DNA from: Nautilus pompilius | Lineage: Eukaryota > Mollusca > Cephalopoda > Nautilida > Nautilidae | DNA: 64,000 nucleotides | Assembly (NCBI GenBank): GCA_018389105.1 | Contig: JACATO010002144.1 | Location: 310,001-374,000 of the forward strand | Direction: 5' to 3' | In this document: in pieces, positions 12,301 through 23,863 of the stretch | Numbering within the stretch: position 1 is the first letter of the stretch | Layout: each line of letters begins with the position of its first letter | The notes under the pieces: generated by a model | What the model was told of the DNA's origin: nothing | The model's input: only the letters and a program-made list of their open reading frames with translations | Database searches by the model: none | Position numbers and translations under genes: made by a program

Positions 12301-15300
12301 TTAAAAATGTAACCAACAATGCCCTTTTGAATAACAAATTAAAACAAATATTCATCTAGAATTAACTTTTGTTTTTTCATGTCTTTTTTTTAAAAAAAAA
12401 ATAAAAAAAGACATTTTGAAACAAAATAGAAAGAAAATTCACCTCAAGTTGCTTACTTACTAGCAATATGCGTTGGGATATGCTGGGCATATGGCATTTC
12501 TGCAAGGGTTGTGTCTACATCGCTGATGCCTTGGAACGGCATAGTCTGAAAAAACAGTTTATTTTCTGGTTAAGAAAATGAGGCAATAAAAGTAGCATCC
12601 CTTCCGTCATAAAAAATAACCTAATTGTACTAAAATGCATACTTAGCTAAGAAATGACCTTCAGCATCAAAACAGGCTTTAGTTTTTCTGTTGTCATGAC
12701 AGCACAAAGACTGTGTATCTGCTGAGGAGGAGTCTCTAGCGCCGAATGCGGCTAGTTAATAAATACAGTGAGGGGGAAAAAAATTCTGATTAGATACAAC
12801 TGTTTACTTTATCGTAGACTAGTTTATTTCATCATCTACTTGTGCAGCATAAACGATTTCGTGGCATATCCCCCCCCTCATTAAAGGTAATTTCTAAAAG
12901 TTGAGAAAACTCCTACTAGTTTCTCAAACCTTTGGTGCATAAGAAAATACTTAGTTATCATGGGACAACAACCAAAAAAAAAAAACAAAATACAACTGTG
13001 TGTTTGTGTCTAAATTAAACTTACAGATGGCAGTGTTACACGGACTCCTAAGTAACTTCAGACTTTATACCAGGCTGATTTAAAAAATTGATTTTCAAAC
13101 TCGAAATCTAATCTAAATTTTTTAGATTGGAATGAATACTTACACTTCGAAAAAGTTTCTTTATGATATTGGATTTGTTAAGCAAAGTATGAAGCAAAGT
13201 TTAGTGTTATTAATTGCCAACCAGGTTCTTGTTTTGTCATGGTCGACTAGTCAATCTGATGCCTAAGAATTTAATATTTTGACAAGAAGAAAAAAATTAG
13301 GCAAAACCTGAAACCCTTCTACAGCCTGGGAACTGTGTAAGCTGTGATGTCTTCAAACTGCTTGTAATCACTATAATGCATATTACTGGGACCATATTTA
13401 TAAACTGTGATGTTGTATTGCCTGCTTCTAACCATTATATATATATTAATAAAAAAATTTTTAAGCATCAAGAAATCTAACATCAATATCATAAGGTTGT
13501 TGGGCAACTTAAGGAAAGCAAAGTTGGAATGTGCATAAACTCTAAGATGACATTAATGTTGGCAAATACCAAAAAAATATTATTAAATAATGACATCGCA
13601 AGGGTTCATTGGAGTTACCCCTCAAAAACAAAGTCAGAAATTCATTCAGTATCTTGTGAGTGTGTCTTTAGCATGACAGCTTGGCACTGGCGTCTCTCAT
13701 ACTGATGAATCTTAGAATGGTGATCTGGGCCAAATTATCCCATACCTCCAAGATGTCTCAATGTTCCTACAAGGCTTGTATTAACACAGGACATCTTGCA
13801 ATGATAACAAGAAGCATGTTCCAAATGTGATCAATTGGATTAAGTCAAAAGAATGAGCTAGCCACACCATACAAGTAATTTCTTCCTGCTTCAGATGCTT
13901 GTTGATTATCTAGGTATGATGTGGATGTAAGTTATCATCCATGAGCAGAACTCCAAAATTGAAAACAAATTTGGTAGCTGGCAACATTTTCTAGTTTCCA
14001 GCTAAAAGAAACACATAAGAGAGGTCAAGTGAATTTTTTTTGCCTTCTAGGAGGCCTAAAGCTTGGTAATTAACCAAGTATCTGAAAATTGCTTTCTGTT
14101 GCTTGCAATATAGTTCAAGATATTGTATTTTTGGTATATGTAAAACCTTATGAATCTTCTGAAAATAATTTCAGTTAGAGTGGATTTGCTGTCCTCTAAA
14201 GCCCTGTGGCTGTTCCAAGCTATCTGCTGAGCAGTGAAACTAGGAAGTCTAGAGGCAGTCATTTAGTTATGAGAGGTGAATGTAAAGGTACACTGGTGCA
14301 GAGTGAATCGGCGCAAGTGACTTAACTGTCATTATCAAAATTTGGACTAGGTCCCATAGGTCTTTATTTTGTGAAGGCCACTTCCTTCCTCTAATAGTAA
14401 ACTTTACACTTCCTTCATTTGTTTCGCTTATAATCACATCTTCCATCTGTGTTCTCCTATTTTCTGTGGCAAGTACAAGTCACTTCCATCATTTCTGCTT
14501 ATTATACATTGCTGCCTGCTTGTTCTTTAAAGCCAAACATCATGTGATTCATAAAAATGGCAGTTTTCTCGCTATTTAAGATTATAAATCTAGGGTATAT
14601 CACTTTATTAAATTGTTTAGTTGTTCATAAATCGCAAGATACTGATTTGCAGAGGTTTCAGCTGGATCCTTAAATTAGCCTGGTCATGTTTAAACTATTG
14701 GTGCCAATGATGTTTATCAGGAAAGATAATTGCCTACTAGATTTTTTTGCTTGCTAATGTCAATATGGACCAATTTCTGAGGCCTGTCTGCCCAGTTCTG
14801 CCCTGCTTGGTATGCAAATACAGGGGCTTTCTACATTGCATACCATTAGCTCAAAGCTGATAAATACAGTTTATATTGAAACAGTGACACTTGTTGCATT
14901 TTTAAAGTCAGATTTAAACTAAGTTGGTGTTTAAAATGTTTTTTTTCTCATTTGCCAGGCCAAAAAAAGTGATAACGACCTCCATTGTGTCATCTAACAA
15001 CATAATCAAGAATCTAATGACATGTTCAGGCCCTAAAAATGATGCTCTGACTAATTCTAAGCTCATATGGCACATGGCATTGAGTTGCTCTGGACTCCAG
15101 CATAGGAATCCCATTGGCAAGCTCTCTGCTATCAAATGTAATCTCTGTCACTGGTGTACAATTCTGTATTATCCAGTATTTAACAACTACCAATTTTGTG
15201 GAGAAGCATTTCTTAGATGCCAAAATGGCAACATGCAGCAGCAGCACATTCACATATTTTGAGAAGGGGAGAGTTGTATTTTCATGTGCTTCTCAAACCT

Positions 15301-16661
15301 TGACATGCTGAAGGAAATTTGGTCACAGTCTGAGTGAGGGTCCAAAAGTAAATTGTACTAATATTAAATGTGGTATTCATGGCTTGTTCATATTTATTTA
15401 ATCCTTAAAAATTTTTTTTGAGTAGAATAATAAAACGATAGATACTTCTGAAATCTGGAGATCATGTAAGGTGTGATGGCTACCTTTCTCCTATATTTGT
15501 CTCCATGAATAACTACTCATAGATTTTGTGATGGCTTCTTGCCACTCTCTCTCTCTCTAACCACTGTACTGTACAATACTATTTAGAAATCTAAATGGTA
15601 AAAAAAAAGCAAAAATACCAAATTGGCAGTATAAATCAATTATGCAATGAAAGTAGTCTTTTTTCTAAAAATTATTTGTATCTATCCTTTTCAATTTATT
15701 AACCCTATCACACCCGAAGTCCACAGAGACGAATCTCTGACTTTAGATTTCTTTTTCATAAATGGAACTGGAGTCTAATGAGAAATTTCTCTGTAAAATC
15801 TCATTACTTAGTATAATAAATTCTTAAAAAGTTGATGGATCCAGATTTAGGTTCTTTTGCAATGACGCAGGAATTTACCCAACCTTGCTATATCCCTCTT
15901 AACACTGTTTTGAGTGTATATCTAGCTCTGGTTTTTCACAGCAGTTGTGGCCCATATGGGTGCATGTGTGTGTCACCACGTTTTATTAATCATGATATGC
16001 ATAACGTAAGTAATAAAATCAATAAACATTAAGGAAGATTCTTAAAATTCATCAAAATACTCTGACTCGAGAAATTACCACTATTATTTATGCTCTCTCT
16101 TTCCACTACCTGGCTCGGTAAGGCATTCCATATGAAATTTATTTTAAAAAAAGGAAAGAAAACTCCCCAGAATTTGTTTTACAATAAATTTGCATGAGGA
16201 GAACCAGGAAAAAAAGACACAAAAGGCAAACATAATAACAGGAGTACAGCTGAACATCAGCAAAAGAGGAGTTGCTGTTGCTGCTTCGAACTTGAGCATC
16301 TAAGTCGGCGCAAGCCCCTGGTTCCAGTCTCCTAATCCAAGTGGAAGTTAGAGCTGAAGGATGCCTCCCGCAGCCAACTCGGAAAGGGGGCGCCCCCTCA
16401 ACCCTCTAGCAAAAGCAGCCCAGTGGGGCTAAAGTAAGTTAGGTAACTAAGCACCGAACCAAAAATGGTGCGAGCATGAAAGTTCATGAAAATTCATTAT
16501 TTCGTTTATCAAACGTAAGCGGCCCTTAAGATGCTTTCCGAGCTCCTGTCGTTTCGCTTTAAGGGACCCGCATGCAAAACAGACAAAAGGATTTTCGTTC
16601 GGCAGATACCTGCAAGAGACAGCAGCAGCAGCAGCATCAGCAGCGCGGCGATCTTCGTCAT
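9216..16661 (-). CDS. Secreted cysteine-rich repeat protein (four exons; 3' end unresolved)
   Basis: CDS exons, in order: 16661-16610, 12545-12461, 10158-10088, 9306-9216. All introns are GT-AG and the phases agree at each junction (1, 2, 1), giving about 99 residues ending in a split Tyr codon. Residues 1-17 are a classic signal peptide (MTKIAALLMLLLLLSLA), with cleavage likely before DYAVPRH. The mature part has two homologous units. Unit 1 is CRHNPCRNAICPAYPNAYC plus YLINCIATWYVSFGRQVNC, with spacing C-x4-C-x4-C-x7-C-x4-C-x13-C. Unit 2 starts CASNPCFTKSCPRFPRAKC, with identical C-x4-C-x4-C-x7-C spacing. Exon borders fall at the same place in both units (after the fourth Cys, splitting a Tyr codon), as expected from exon duplication. 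From memory this cysteine pattern (PC-x4-C-x2-aromatic-P-x-A-x-C) occurs in uncharacterised secreted invertebrate proteins; I cannot name a function. The second half of unit 2 and the stop codon are not established. A GC-rich promoter lies just upstream. Confidence 0.72.
10088..10158 (-). CDS. Cysteine-rich protein, exon 3 (second half of unit 1)
   Basis: Acceptor GTTTTTCAG, donor CATAG|GTAAGT. Twenty-three full codons, LINCIATWYVSFGRQVNC then DSYFI; 1 + 69 + 1 nt, so the phases match exons 2 and 4. Confidence 0.7.
11463..11496. repeat. Poly-G/GGT tract
   Basis: A G homopolymer followed by GGTGGTGG inside intron 2 of the cysteine-rich gene. A further GGT run lies at about 11936-11952. Confidence 0.8.
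12461..12545 (-). CDS. Cysteine-rich protein, exon 2 (first half of unit 1)
   Basis: Acceptor CTGTTTTTTCAG, donor GCTA|GTAAGT. 2 + 81 + 2 nt encoding YAVPRHQRCRHNPC then RNAICPAYPNAYC. Confidence 0.7.
13655..13970 (-). mobile_element. Tc1-like transposase relic
   Basis: The minus-strand translation reads, with interruptions, LLMDDNLHPHHT (the MDDNARPHRA signature holding the second catalytic Asp), then an IINKHLKQEEI segment, then LAHSFDLIQLI (from WPARSPDLNPIEH), then EVWDNLAQITILRFISMRDAS (from EVWDNLPQ...VRSMRRRC). The order is correct for the C-terminal half of a Tc1 transposase. In-frame stops show it is dead. Confidence 0.75.
13971..16609. other. Intron 1 of the cysteine-rich gene, distal part: no further gene seen
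   Basis: Open frames at 14056-14262 and on both strands at 14914-15262 overlap each other and resemble no family I know. A short CT repeat lies near 15546, and a GC-rich patch begins around 16300 that grades into the promoter. Confidence 0.4.
16610..16661 (-). CDS. Cysteine-rich protein, exon 1 (signal peptide)
   Basis: The ATG at 16661-16659 begins MTKIAALLMLLLLLSLA and the donor is CTTGCAG|GTATCTG (GT 16609-16608). The exon leaves one G, which with AC of exon 2 makes Asp. The CTG repeat within it encodes the Leu-rich core of the signal peptide. Confidence 0.7.
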
Positions 16662-17060
16662 CCTGGTGCAACGTTCGGCTTTCGTCGTCTGCCCGCTCAC
16701 ACACTTCAGATAAGGAGAAGAAAGGAAAACACGTCGATGAGCAGGGCTAACCAGAATAATCTTCTCGTTATTGCGCCGCCAGGTGGCGACGGAGTTCGAG
16801 ACGTCCCACCCCCACAACTCTCCCCTGTCGATAATCGCCGTCGTGGCGAATCGTTTTGTTTCTTGGGCTTAAAGGGGCGTCCACCCCCCCCACCCCTCAC
16901 AGCGTTCGAATAACATTTGCCAAGAAAACACACACACACGGATCTGTCTCTGAAGGTTGGAGAGGGCAGACATTTTTTTTTACAAACTGTTGGATTGTGG
17001 GAAGGTTTTTCCTGAATTTTCGGAAAATGGAGACCAGATTCCGAGAACCGCTTAGATGGT
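16662..17060. promoter_or_regulatory. GC-rich, CpG-containing upstream region of the cysteine-rich gene
   Basis: CpG density rises sharply here (CGTCGTGGCG, GCGCCGCCAGG, GGCGACGG), in contrast to the AT-rich flanks, directly upstream of the signal-peptide exon. I see no clear TATA box. Confidence 0.45.
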
Positions 17061-18921
17061 TAAGTAAACGAATAACTTTTCCTAACGTATAAATAAATAC
17101 ACGGGTTCGTTTACCTGAAAACACAAATAAATAAACAATGATCCACTTAAATAAAAAGAAAATATATCCTTAAACATGCAATATTATAAAAAAATTGAAA
17201 AGAAATCAACTGTTGAATAAAACCAATAAAGGCTTACAGAAGAGAAAGAATCATACTTTTTCTTTACTATACTACTAATAACAACAATAATTTTAAAAAG
17301 AATTAAACTACTTTGCAGTAATATTAACTAAAATCAAATTTATAAAAGATAAGGTATAATCTGCACCAAATAGAAAAGCAAAGAAAATTTTCTTATTGCA
17401 ACCTAAAGGTGAAGAGTCCATCATAATACAAATCAACTACAAACAAAACTGTATTGCGAGTTTTCACCAAAAGTTATGGCTTCATCAGGAATTAGGTAAG
17501 AAATGAACAGCAAAAAAGATTAACAAAGTGGTCAAGAAAACCAAAATGTACCTTACCAAAGTAGTTGCCAACTGCTTTACGATGACACAAAGGCAATGAT
17601 TACTATTCTAGTTTTGCTGTGATCTTACTGAGGCAGTTTGTTAAGCATTGTAATCAGCACTAGTTTATGAGGTCCATCCCTTCCTTAGTACTTAATTCAG
17701 ATGTCATTTCCTTTCTCTCATCCTAGTAACTGTTTCAGATGCCATCCCATCCTCTTCCCTATCCCAGTACTCGCTTCAGATGTTATCTTTCTCAACTTCC
17801 ATGTTCTGTCCTCTATCATTTGAAACAAATTTTAATAATGGTACCACCCTTGATTATCTCCTCCATTCTTGATTGTCAATGAAAAAAGAATGCATGAACT
17901 TTCTACTATTTCAGGATAGATTTTGGACTGTTCAACTTTGCACAGTCATTCCTCCAGTCAGTATTATTGTGTGCTGTTCCAATTATCCACTATGAGTGTG
18001 TAAACCAGTTCATGGCCACAAACAACAATCTCATATTGTCCCTTGCTTTTCATTTGTCATGTTCCTGATTTCCAATGACATTTTTTAATGTAAGCCTTAT
18101 TTCCTTAAAAAGTTATATGCCAAGACAACACTAAAGCCAGTGACTAAAACTCTCCTAATTATATAACTCGCATGATATTATTAATTTTAAAAAAAGTCAG
18201 AAAATTTTTTTCTATTCAGAAAAGCTAAGCATCACCAAAGTGTTAATATGAAACTATACACAGTTATTTCTCACATGCATTTGGTAATTTATAAGTAATT
18301 TTAGAATTAAAAACAAATCATAAATATTATAAAATTCTGTAATATATCTTTGATCCATGGATTCTGAACTAATTGTGCATGGCTGGAATAATTGTGCATG
18401 TATTAATGCACCATCTGACTCATTACATGTCTGTCAACAAATTCTGGGAAAAAAACCAACAGTAAATTTCTTTTTTTTGTGTGTCAATTTGGAACAAAAC
18501 ACAGAAGAATCCAAGGGCATGACCATTCCCGTGTCATTTAACTGTCTGAGGAAAAGAATCAGCATTCAAGGGTTGAATGTCGCTTAGATATGTCATGGGA
18601 CACTCTGAAAAACTTAACAGGTCTGGGGATGCGGAAGTAAGAATAGCCTCAAACTGTGCACATCTGTTCGGTTGATTATTATATTTTAACATGCAGCATT
18701 TCTTTGAATGAACTAACTGAAAACTTGCTAATAATATTTTTAAGTGATGTATTTACTCTCTCTCTCTCTCTCTATTTCTTCAAGGATGCTATGCGATGTA
18801 GGTTAAAAAAACAACAACAACAACAAAAACTAACTGAAATCTACCCCCCCCACCACCACCAGCTCCGAAACAGCAACAGTTTATTAACAAAATGCGATAA
18901 TTTTTACAATGTAAACCGGTG
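17061..18921. other. Intergenic AT-rich stretch, nothing recognisable
   Basis: No exon-like segment with splice sites or known protein similarity on either strand. It contains a CT run at about 18759-18775 and a CAA run near 18809 before the CNTD1 stop codon. Confidence 0.5.
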
Positions 18922-19877
18922 TCAACATTTAACATCATCTTCAGCACCGGACACCGAATGGATAAGTACTGTAGCAAAATCCACCACATCTTCTGCCGGG
19001 ATATCCGTCACATTGCAAAGACACTCCACCATCTTGTCGGATGTCAGGGGGTCCAGGGCGTAGGCGGCCGCCGCTATTACGCTGACTGCGAGCAGCATCT
19101 TGTCCACTTCAACCACCGCGAATCTATCCCTGTCCCGGGGGCGTGGGGGGCTCTACCGGTGACGACGAAATACAGCCTTGAGTACAGCTGGTCGTGCATC
19201 AGGTAGGCTAAGTCCAGGAATTTGACGGCGCATCTGTAGAGGGGGTTCACCTCCAGGTCGGGGTTCTCGCACCCGATCACTTCCAGCAGGATTTCCAAGT
19301 ACACCAGAGGCGGGGACACGGAAACATGGTAGGCCAGGGTTTTCAGGACCCGGAGCTCGGACTTCAGGATGCTGTCCGTCGAATAGCTGTATCCGAACTC
19401 CGACAGCAGCTTCTTGACTTTCAGTATCGTCAGGGTCTTGTAGTTCGAAGTCATCTTGGTGGACACCTGGCAGCACGACAGGATCCGCAGAACGAACTGG
19501 CCCCTGACGCGTTCCCGCACCTCCAGCCAGTCCTCCTCCTTCGTGGAGCTCTCGGACCCCAGGACCCGCGCGTGCAGCCTGCGCACGTGTTTCGACATGA
19601 ACCCGTCCAGCAGCTCCAGGGTCAGGTACTTGATTTCCGCCGGCAGCCTCAGCTTCTCCGATAGCAGGAACACGAATTCCGCGACTTCTCCGAACTTGAA
19701 CAGGCCCCGCTTCGATGATTCCGACTCCGCCCCCAGGGCCCTCATCTGCCCCTTGTTCTCTTCGTCGAGAATCGACAGCCACTCCCTCAGCATGTCGGTT
19801 CTCTCACCGCACTTTCCATAGGCGAAGAATGGCTCGGGCTGCGTTCCAAAAATCCTTTCGTCTGCTTTCTTCTTCAT
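18922..19877 (-). CDS. CNTD1: Cyclin N-terminal domain-containing protein 1 (single exon, one apparent frameshift)
   Basis: CNTD1 is a cyclin-like protein needed in meiotic prophase to mature crossover-designated recombination sites. The ATG at 19877 opens MKKKADERIFG; conserved blocks follow in order: VAEFVFLLSEKLRLPAEIKY, FVLRILSCCQVSTKM, ILKSELRVLKTLAYHVS, PLVYLEILLEVIG and KFLDLAYLMHDQLYSRLY. These match the human protein along its length. This frame leaves homology near 19150 and stops at 19077. The expected C-terminal part (DKMLLAVSVIAAAAYAL ... EDVVDFATVLIHSVSG) continues in another frame to a stop at 18922. The shift falls in a C-rich stretch (19133-19152, minus CCCCCCACGCCCCCGGG) and corresponds to one missing base, so an assembly error in a homopolymer is as likely as a real lesion. 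The combined length of about 320 residues fits the family. There are no introns and GC is much higher than in the flanks, which could mean a retrocopy, but I see no poly-A tail or target duplication. Confidence 0.85.
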
Positions 19878-20340
19878 TTTCAGAAAAAAAAGAGAAAAAA
19901 AAAAAATAAAGGGGGGGGGGGTCCTGCCGTTCCCTTAGAAACGCCGCATCGGTTCCGGCGGACAACTCCAGCAGTTATCTCCCTTTCATTTTTTAAAAAA
20001 AAATTCTAAATCTGCCCGAAAAATTAAATTACCGTATTTTTAAAATTAAATTAAATTAAATTAAATTAACTCCCATTAAATCCACGCATTTTGTTGTAAT
20101 GAAAAATAATAACAACAGCTAACGTAGAACAATAAATATATTAGAATTTACCCCTTACGAAAATTACCCCCCCCCAAAAAAAATTCAACCACAAACCCTT
20201 AAAAATAATTTTAACTAAATCAAACATCAAGGACTAATATCATTCTAACTGTATATTTTACTTTTAAAAAAAATGTCTCCCCCACCTCTCCTCTCACTTC
20301 CATTGTACCCGGAGCCATTCTCTATTGGTGTAAGCGGCCT
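19878..20340. promoter_or_regulatory. Shared head-to-head promoter region, CNTD1 / EIF2S1
   Basis: About 450 bp separates the CNTD1 start codon (minus) from the probable EIF2S1 5' exon (plus). It contains a poly-A/poly-G run near 19886-19921, a GGGAGATAAC motif on the minus strand at 19974, an AAATT repeat at 20044-20069 and ATTGG (inverted CCAAT) near 20326. Confidence 0.4.
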
Positions 20341-20449
20341 TGCAAGAAGAAGTTGCATCAGGAAATATGGCGTCCAGTCGGATGTGTACCACATGTTGAA
20401 AATTGTTAACGTTGACTTTCGTGTTAGGAATCTTTTGACTTAGTTGAAG
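20340..20449 (+). other. EIF2S1: Probable noncoding first exon of EIF2S1
   Basis: It ends in TTGAAG|GTGAGTC, a near-perfect donor (GT 20450-20451), and lies upstream of the acceptor at 25850 that precedes the start codon. The ATG inside it (20370) opens only a short frame ending at TGA, so this part is 5' UTR. The transcription start is not visible. Confidence 0.5.
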
Positions 20450-21082
20450 GTGAGTCAGTCTACTTAATTGGTATTTGATCATGAAGCCAAACGAAGCAGG
20501 TTCGAGATTTCCTCCCCCCCCACCCGCGGGGGAATTCTCCTGCAGTGAACGTAGTAGGGTCGTGTCGCTGTCCGTCAGTCGGCGGTGGAAAGTCCCACTG
20601 AGATGTTTTCGGTGCCGCCTGTCTGTTGTTTCCGATTATATATTTATTTTAAATTTCGCAACTTTATGATTGCAGGTGTTTTCTGCACCCTAATTCTAAG
20701 TTCAGTTGCAAACACGCATACATATATACTAAAAGATGTTTAAATGAAACCCGGCTTAAATAGCATCGCACATAACGGTATCTGGTCGGCTTTCAATTGA
20801 ACGATATATATATGCTGTGTATTTCTAATATACTGTACCGTAGAAGATCTAGATTACTATTGAAGACACTGATGAGACCATACGATAGATACATGAGAAA
20901 TTATGCTACTATTTATAAATCTAAATGTGAAAAGATCACTCAGCAATCGAATCTTAAAATATTAGCCAATTTTGTATAAGAATATTTTCTCTCTTTCTTT
21001 CTTTGGTTTTTTAAAGGTAATATCTGAGCTTACAGTACCTAAAACTATATGATTTTACGACATCCCCCCACCTTCCACAATA

Positions 21083-23863
21083 CAGTAAAGTATCTGTCAA
21101 CTGAAAAGTTTAGGACTAAGAGGTTTCCTTAAACTGGATAATTGTGTAATGTTGATATTAGCATAAACATCTGTCCAAGGAAAAGCTTGTAATAAACCAG
21201 AGTACTTGAGTCAGTTTAGTTGTTATTAGTTTCTGCAAATACCTGTATACTAACTTATTTCATTATTCTTTTACATTTGCAGTGTTATTAAATCTACATT
21301 TAAGCTTTTAATGTGTCATCATTCTCCTACAATCACCATATAACTTCTCAAACTCATGTGAGGATGAGTAGACTTGTCACTCACACCATCATGCACAGTC
21401 AGTTGCCTGATTGTCCCATTTGTCAGTTTCTCATTTTCTCTCATGTGATATGTGGAAAATTAAATAAAATAAAATCTTTCTATATTACTTTCATTTCATA
21501 TGCTAATTACGTACAATAAAGATGTATATTTGTAAGAGAAACCCTGGAATTTGGGAGTGAAGAAAAGTTTGGAGGTATGAATACTGCTGACAACACAAGA
21601 GAAAAGATGAGTGGAGTGGTCAGCTGAGAGAACTGGCTGGTGGCACTAGCAGCATCTGATAGGAATGGTAGCTGGTATATGAACATTTTGTGCCTCCTGT
21701 TAAATAAAAATTCAAAAATAAATGAATACATTTCATAAATGTCAAAAAATTACAGACAAATGCTATTGGGAAATGATGTTGATAACTGACATGGAGGAAA
21801 AATAGATAAATTCCATACAGAAAAAAAATGTTTATCATTCAGTATTTTACTCTTTTTAGTTTTTGCTTACCTCTGTTAATGAAATGGATAGTGAAGTTTT
21901 TGGAGTGGCATCAGAAACATCAAAGAGGTTTTAGCAGGCTGTTCAGCTCATCTACTGTTGGGTCTGTTGTGGAGTCTTAAGCATTGTAGCTCTGGTTCTT
22001 GAGTTACTGGCTGGGGACAGTGTGGGTGAGGGGGTTGTCATAGAGCTTCCCACACATTGTTTGGAAGTTCTTTTGAAAATTTCATGTAGTGTTAATTGTT
22101 TCATATGCTTGGGCCCTTTTTTCTCAGTGCTTCCTGGAAGAGAGAAATGTTTTTGATTTGTTGGTGTGTGATGAAAGTTTCTCTGCTCAAGAGCTCAAAT
22201 AAACTGCTCCCCAAGCTTGATTATTTCATCAGTGGCTAATCTTTCCTGGATTTCTCCACTATCACACTATTGGCCTTCTGGATTTATGACCATATATGTA
22301 TTTACAGTTTCATCATCTGTCATCTGAGCAATAATTGGTGCATCTTTGTCACATTTTATCCATTCTATGTCCTCTGCAATCATTTCATTTGCTACTTCAC
22401 TGCTCTGTTCTTTTGAATGTTGCAGAAGCTCTGCTGCTGCTATCTTCTCAGTCAACACAGAAAAGCCTTCAAAATTTTCATCGAGTAGCTCAGCATCACT
22501 AGATCTTGTAAGGCGGCAGATAAGCCATGAATTTTGTAGTGTTGGTGGTGTTACATTCTCCCAGGCGGATGCTAATGCCCAGATGCAATCCTCAATGTTG
22601 AACTGCTTTCTAAAAGAGTCTCTGCCACCATCAGACTTATTGTGATCCAGCGTTCTCTTCATAAATTCTTTTCTGTAGTTACACTTTTAACTCCAAATTA
22701 AAGGGATGTACAGCAAGTAAGAATGTTCATAACAATTCAGGATATTGAAGGGCAGAGTGGTTATCCAGCAAAAGAAGAATCTTCCAACCTTCAGGAAGTC
22801 CCTTATCTGTGCAATGCTTCCTGGCCCCTTAGTGAAATTCTGCAAAAAACCAGTTTGTTGTGATATCCCGAGTAATCCAATTTCATTTATTACTTGTGTA
22901 ATTCAGGGAGCAACACTTCCACACTCTTAAGGGAACAAAAATGAGGACTCTTGTCAACCATAATTAGTTTACACTTGTATGTGCCTGCTGCATTCTCCAC
23001 ACTCTATCTTTAATTTCCTTCACTCCTGGAACAATGTGTTTGTCCATACCTGCCAGTGTGTATCTTGATGTACACTGCCAGAAAAGACCAGTCTTGTCAG
23101 CATTGAAGATTTGATCAAGACTCAGATTCTGTTCTTGAACGAACTTGGTAAACAATTCACAGAATTCACTGCAGTCTTTTTCTCTGTTGGCTTCAAGGTA
23201 CCAAATACCATGCTGCTTTTTAAACTTTTGAAGCCTAGTACTTGGTGAAGTCAGAGTGCTGTGGAATTTTCAGTCCCTCATGAAACTCCTTGGTTTTATC
23301 ATAAAGTATTGGTCTGGAAATGGCAATTCCTTCATTCTCTTATTGCTTGAACCATTCATATAACACCTTATCCAGGCTGGCGCACTTAGATTCACAGAGA
23401 TTTTTTTCTTTCAGCCATGGATTCCTGTGACTTGCTATCAGCACCAAAATTTCAATACTTTCTCTTGCTGATTCTTTAAGCCATACTGGTCATGCGCTCT
23501 GTTCACTGACTGTCCTTGGTCCAGTTCTTGAAAAATTTCCACCTTTTCATCTATGCTTAGCACTTTACATTTCCTTATAGCACTGTTACAGTCAGTACTA
23601 TCACTTTTGTGTTTGTTTGAGGATGTAGTGAGGGCAAAATAAAACCAACAGTAAATGAAGTACAGAACGTGCCGTGCAGGAACCTTGAATCTGACGCTTC
23701 CCCCAGCATCGGTCTGGGATCAGTTGTTGGTTACTGCAGCATTTGTGCCCAGTAAACAAAGTGGCGGGAATTTAGGATGACAATAACCTGCTGGCAGTCA
23801 AGCATGGGTGACTAAAATAAATTATTTTGTGAAGTAGATTTTTAGTTGACAGGTACTTTACTG
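21083..23863 (-). mobile_element. Tigger/pogo-type DNA transposon (Tc1/mariner superfamily), inactivated
   Basis: The left end CAGTAAAGTATCTGTCAACT and the inverted right end CAGTAAAGTACCTGTCAACT differ at one base in 20, and both are flanked by TA (21081-21082 and 23864-23865), the target duplication of this superfamily. The 2.8-kb interior carries a Tigger/Jerky-type transposase on the minus strand. The element sits in EIF2S1 intron 1. The left kilobase (21.1-22.2 kb) has no coding similarity I recognise. Confidence 0.8.
22267..23660 (-). pseudogene. Tigger/Jerky-like transposase, degenerate
   Basis: From the N-terminal end (about 23.6 kb): KCKVLSIDEKVEIFQELD (CENP-B/pogo-type helix-turn-helix), then LDQIFNADKTGLFWQC at 23155-22964 (the NADETGLFW block with the first catalytic Asp), then ILLLLDNHSAL near 22.78 kb (the LLLDN block with the second Asp), then a C-terminal part at 22662-22267 with IEDCIWALASAWENVTPPTL. 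Frameshifts and stops separate the blocks, so it cannot make an active enzyme. Confidence 0.8.

Noticed and set aside
16447..16913. Overlapping frames around the cysteine-rich gene promoter
   Set aside because: Composition effect of GC-rich DNA; only the signal-peptide part of one frame, cut at a donor, is supported.
19153..19821. Long alternative frames on both strands across CNTD1
   Set aside because: Shadows of the GC-rich CNTD1 exon; only one frame has homology.
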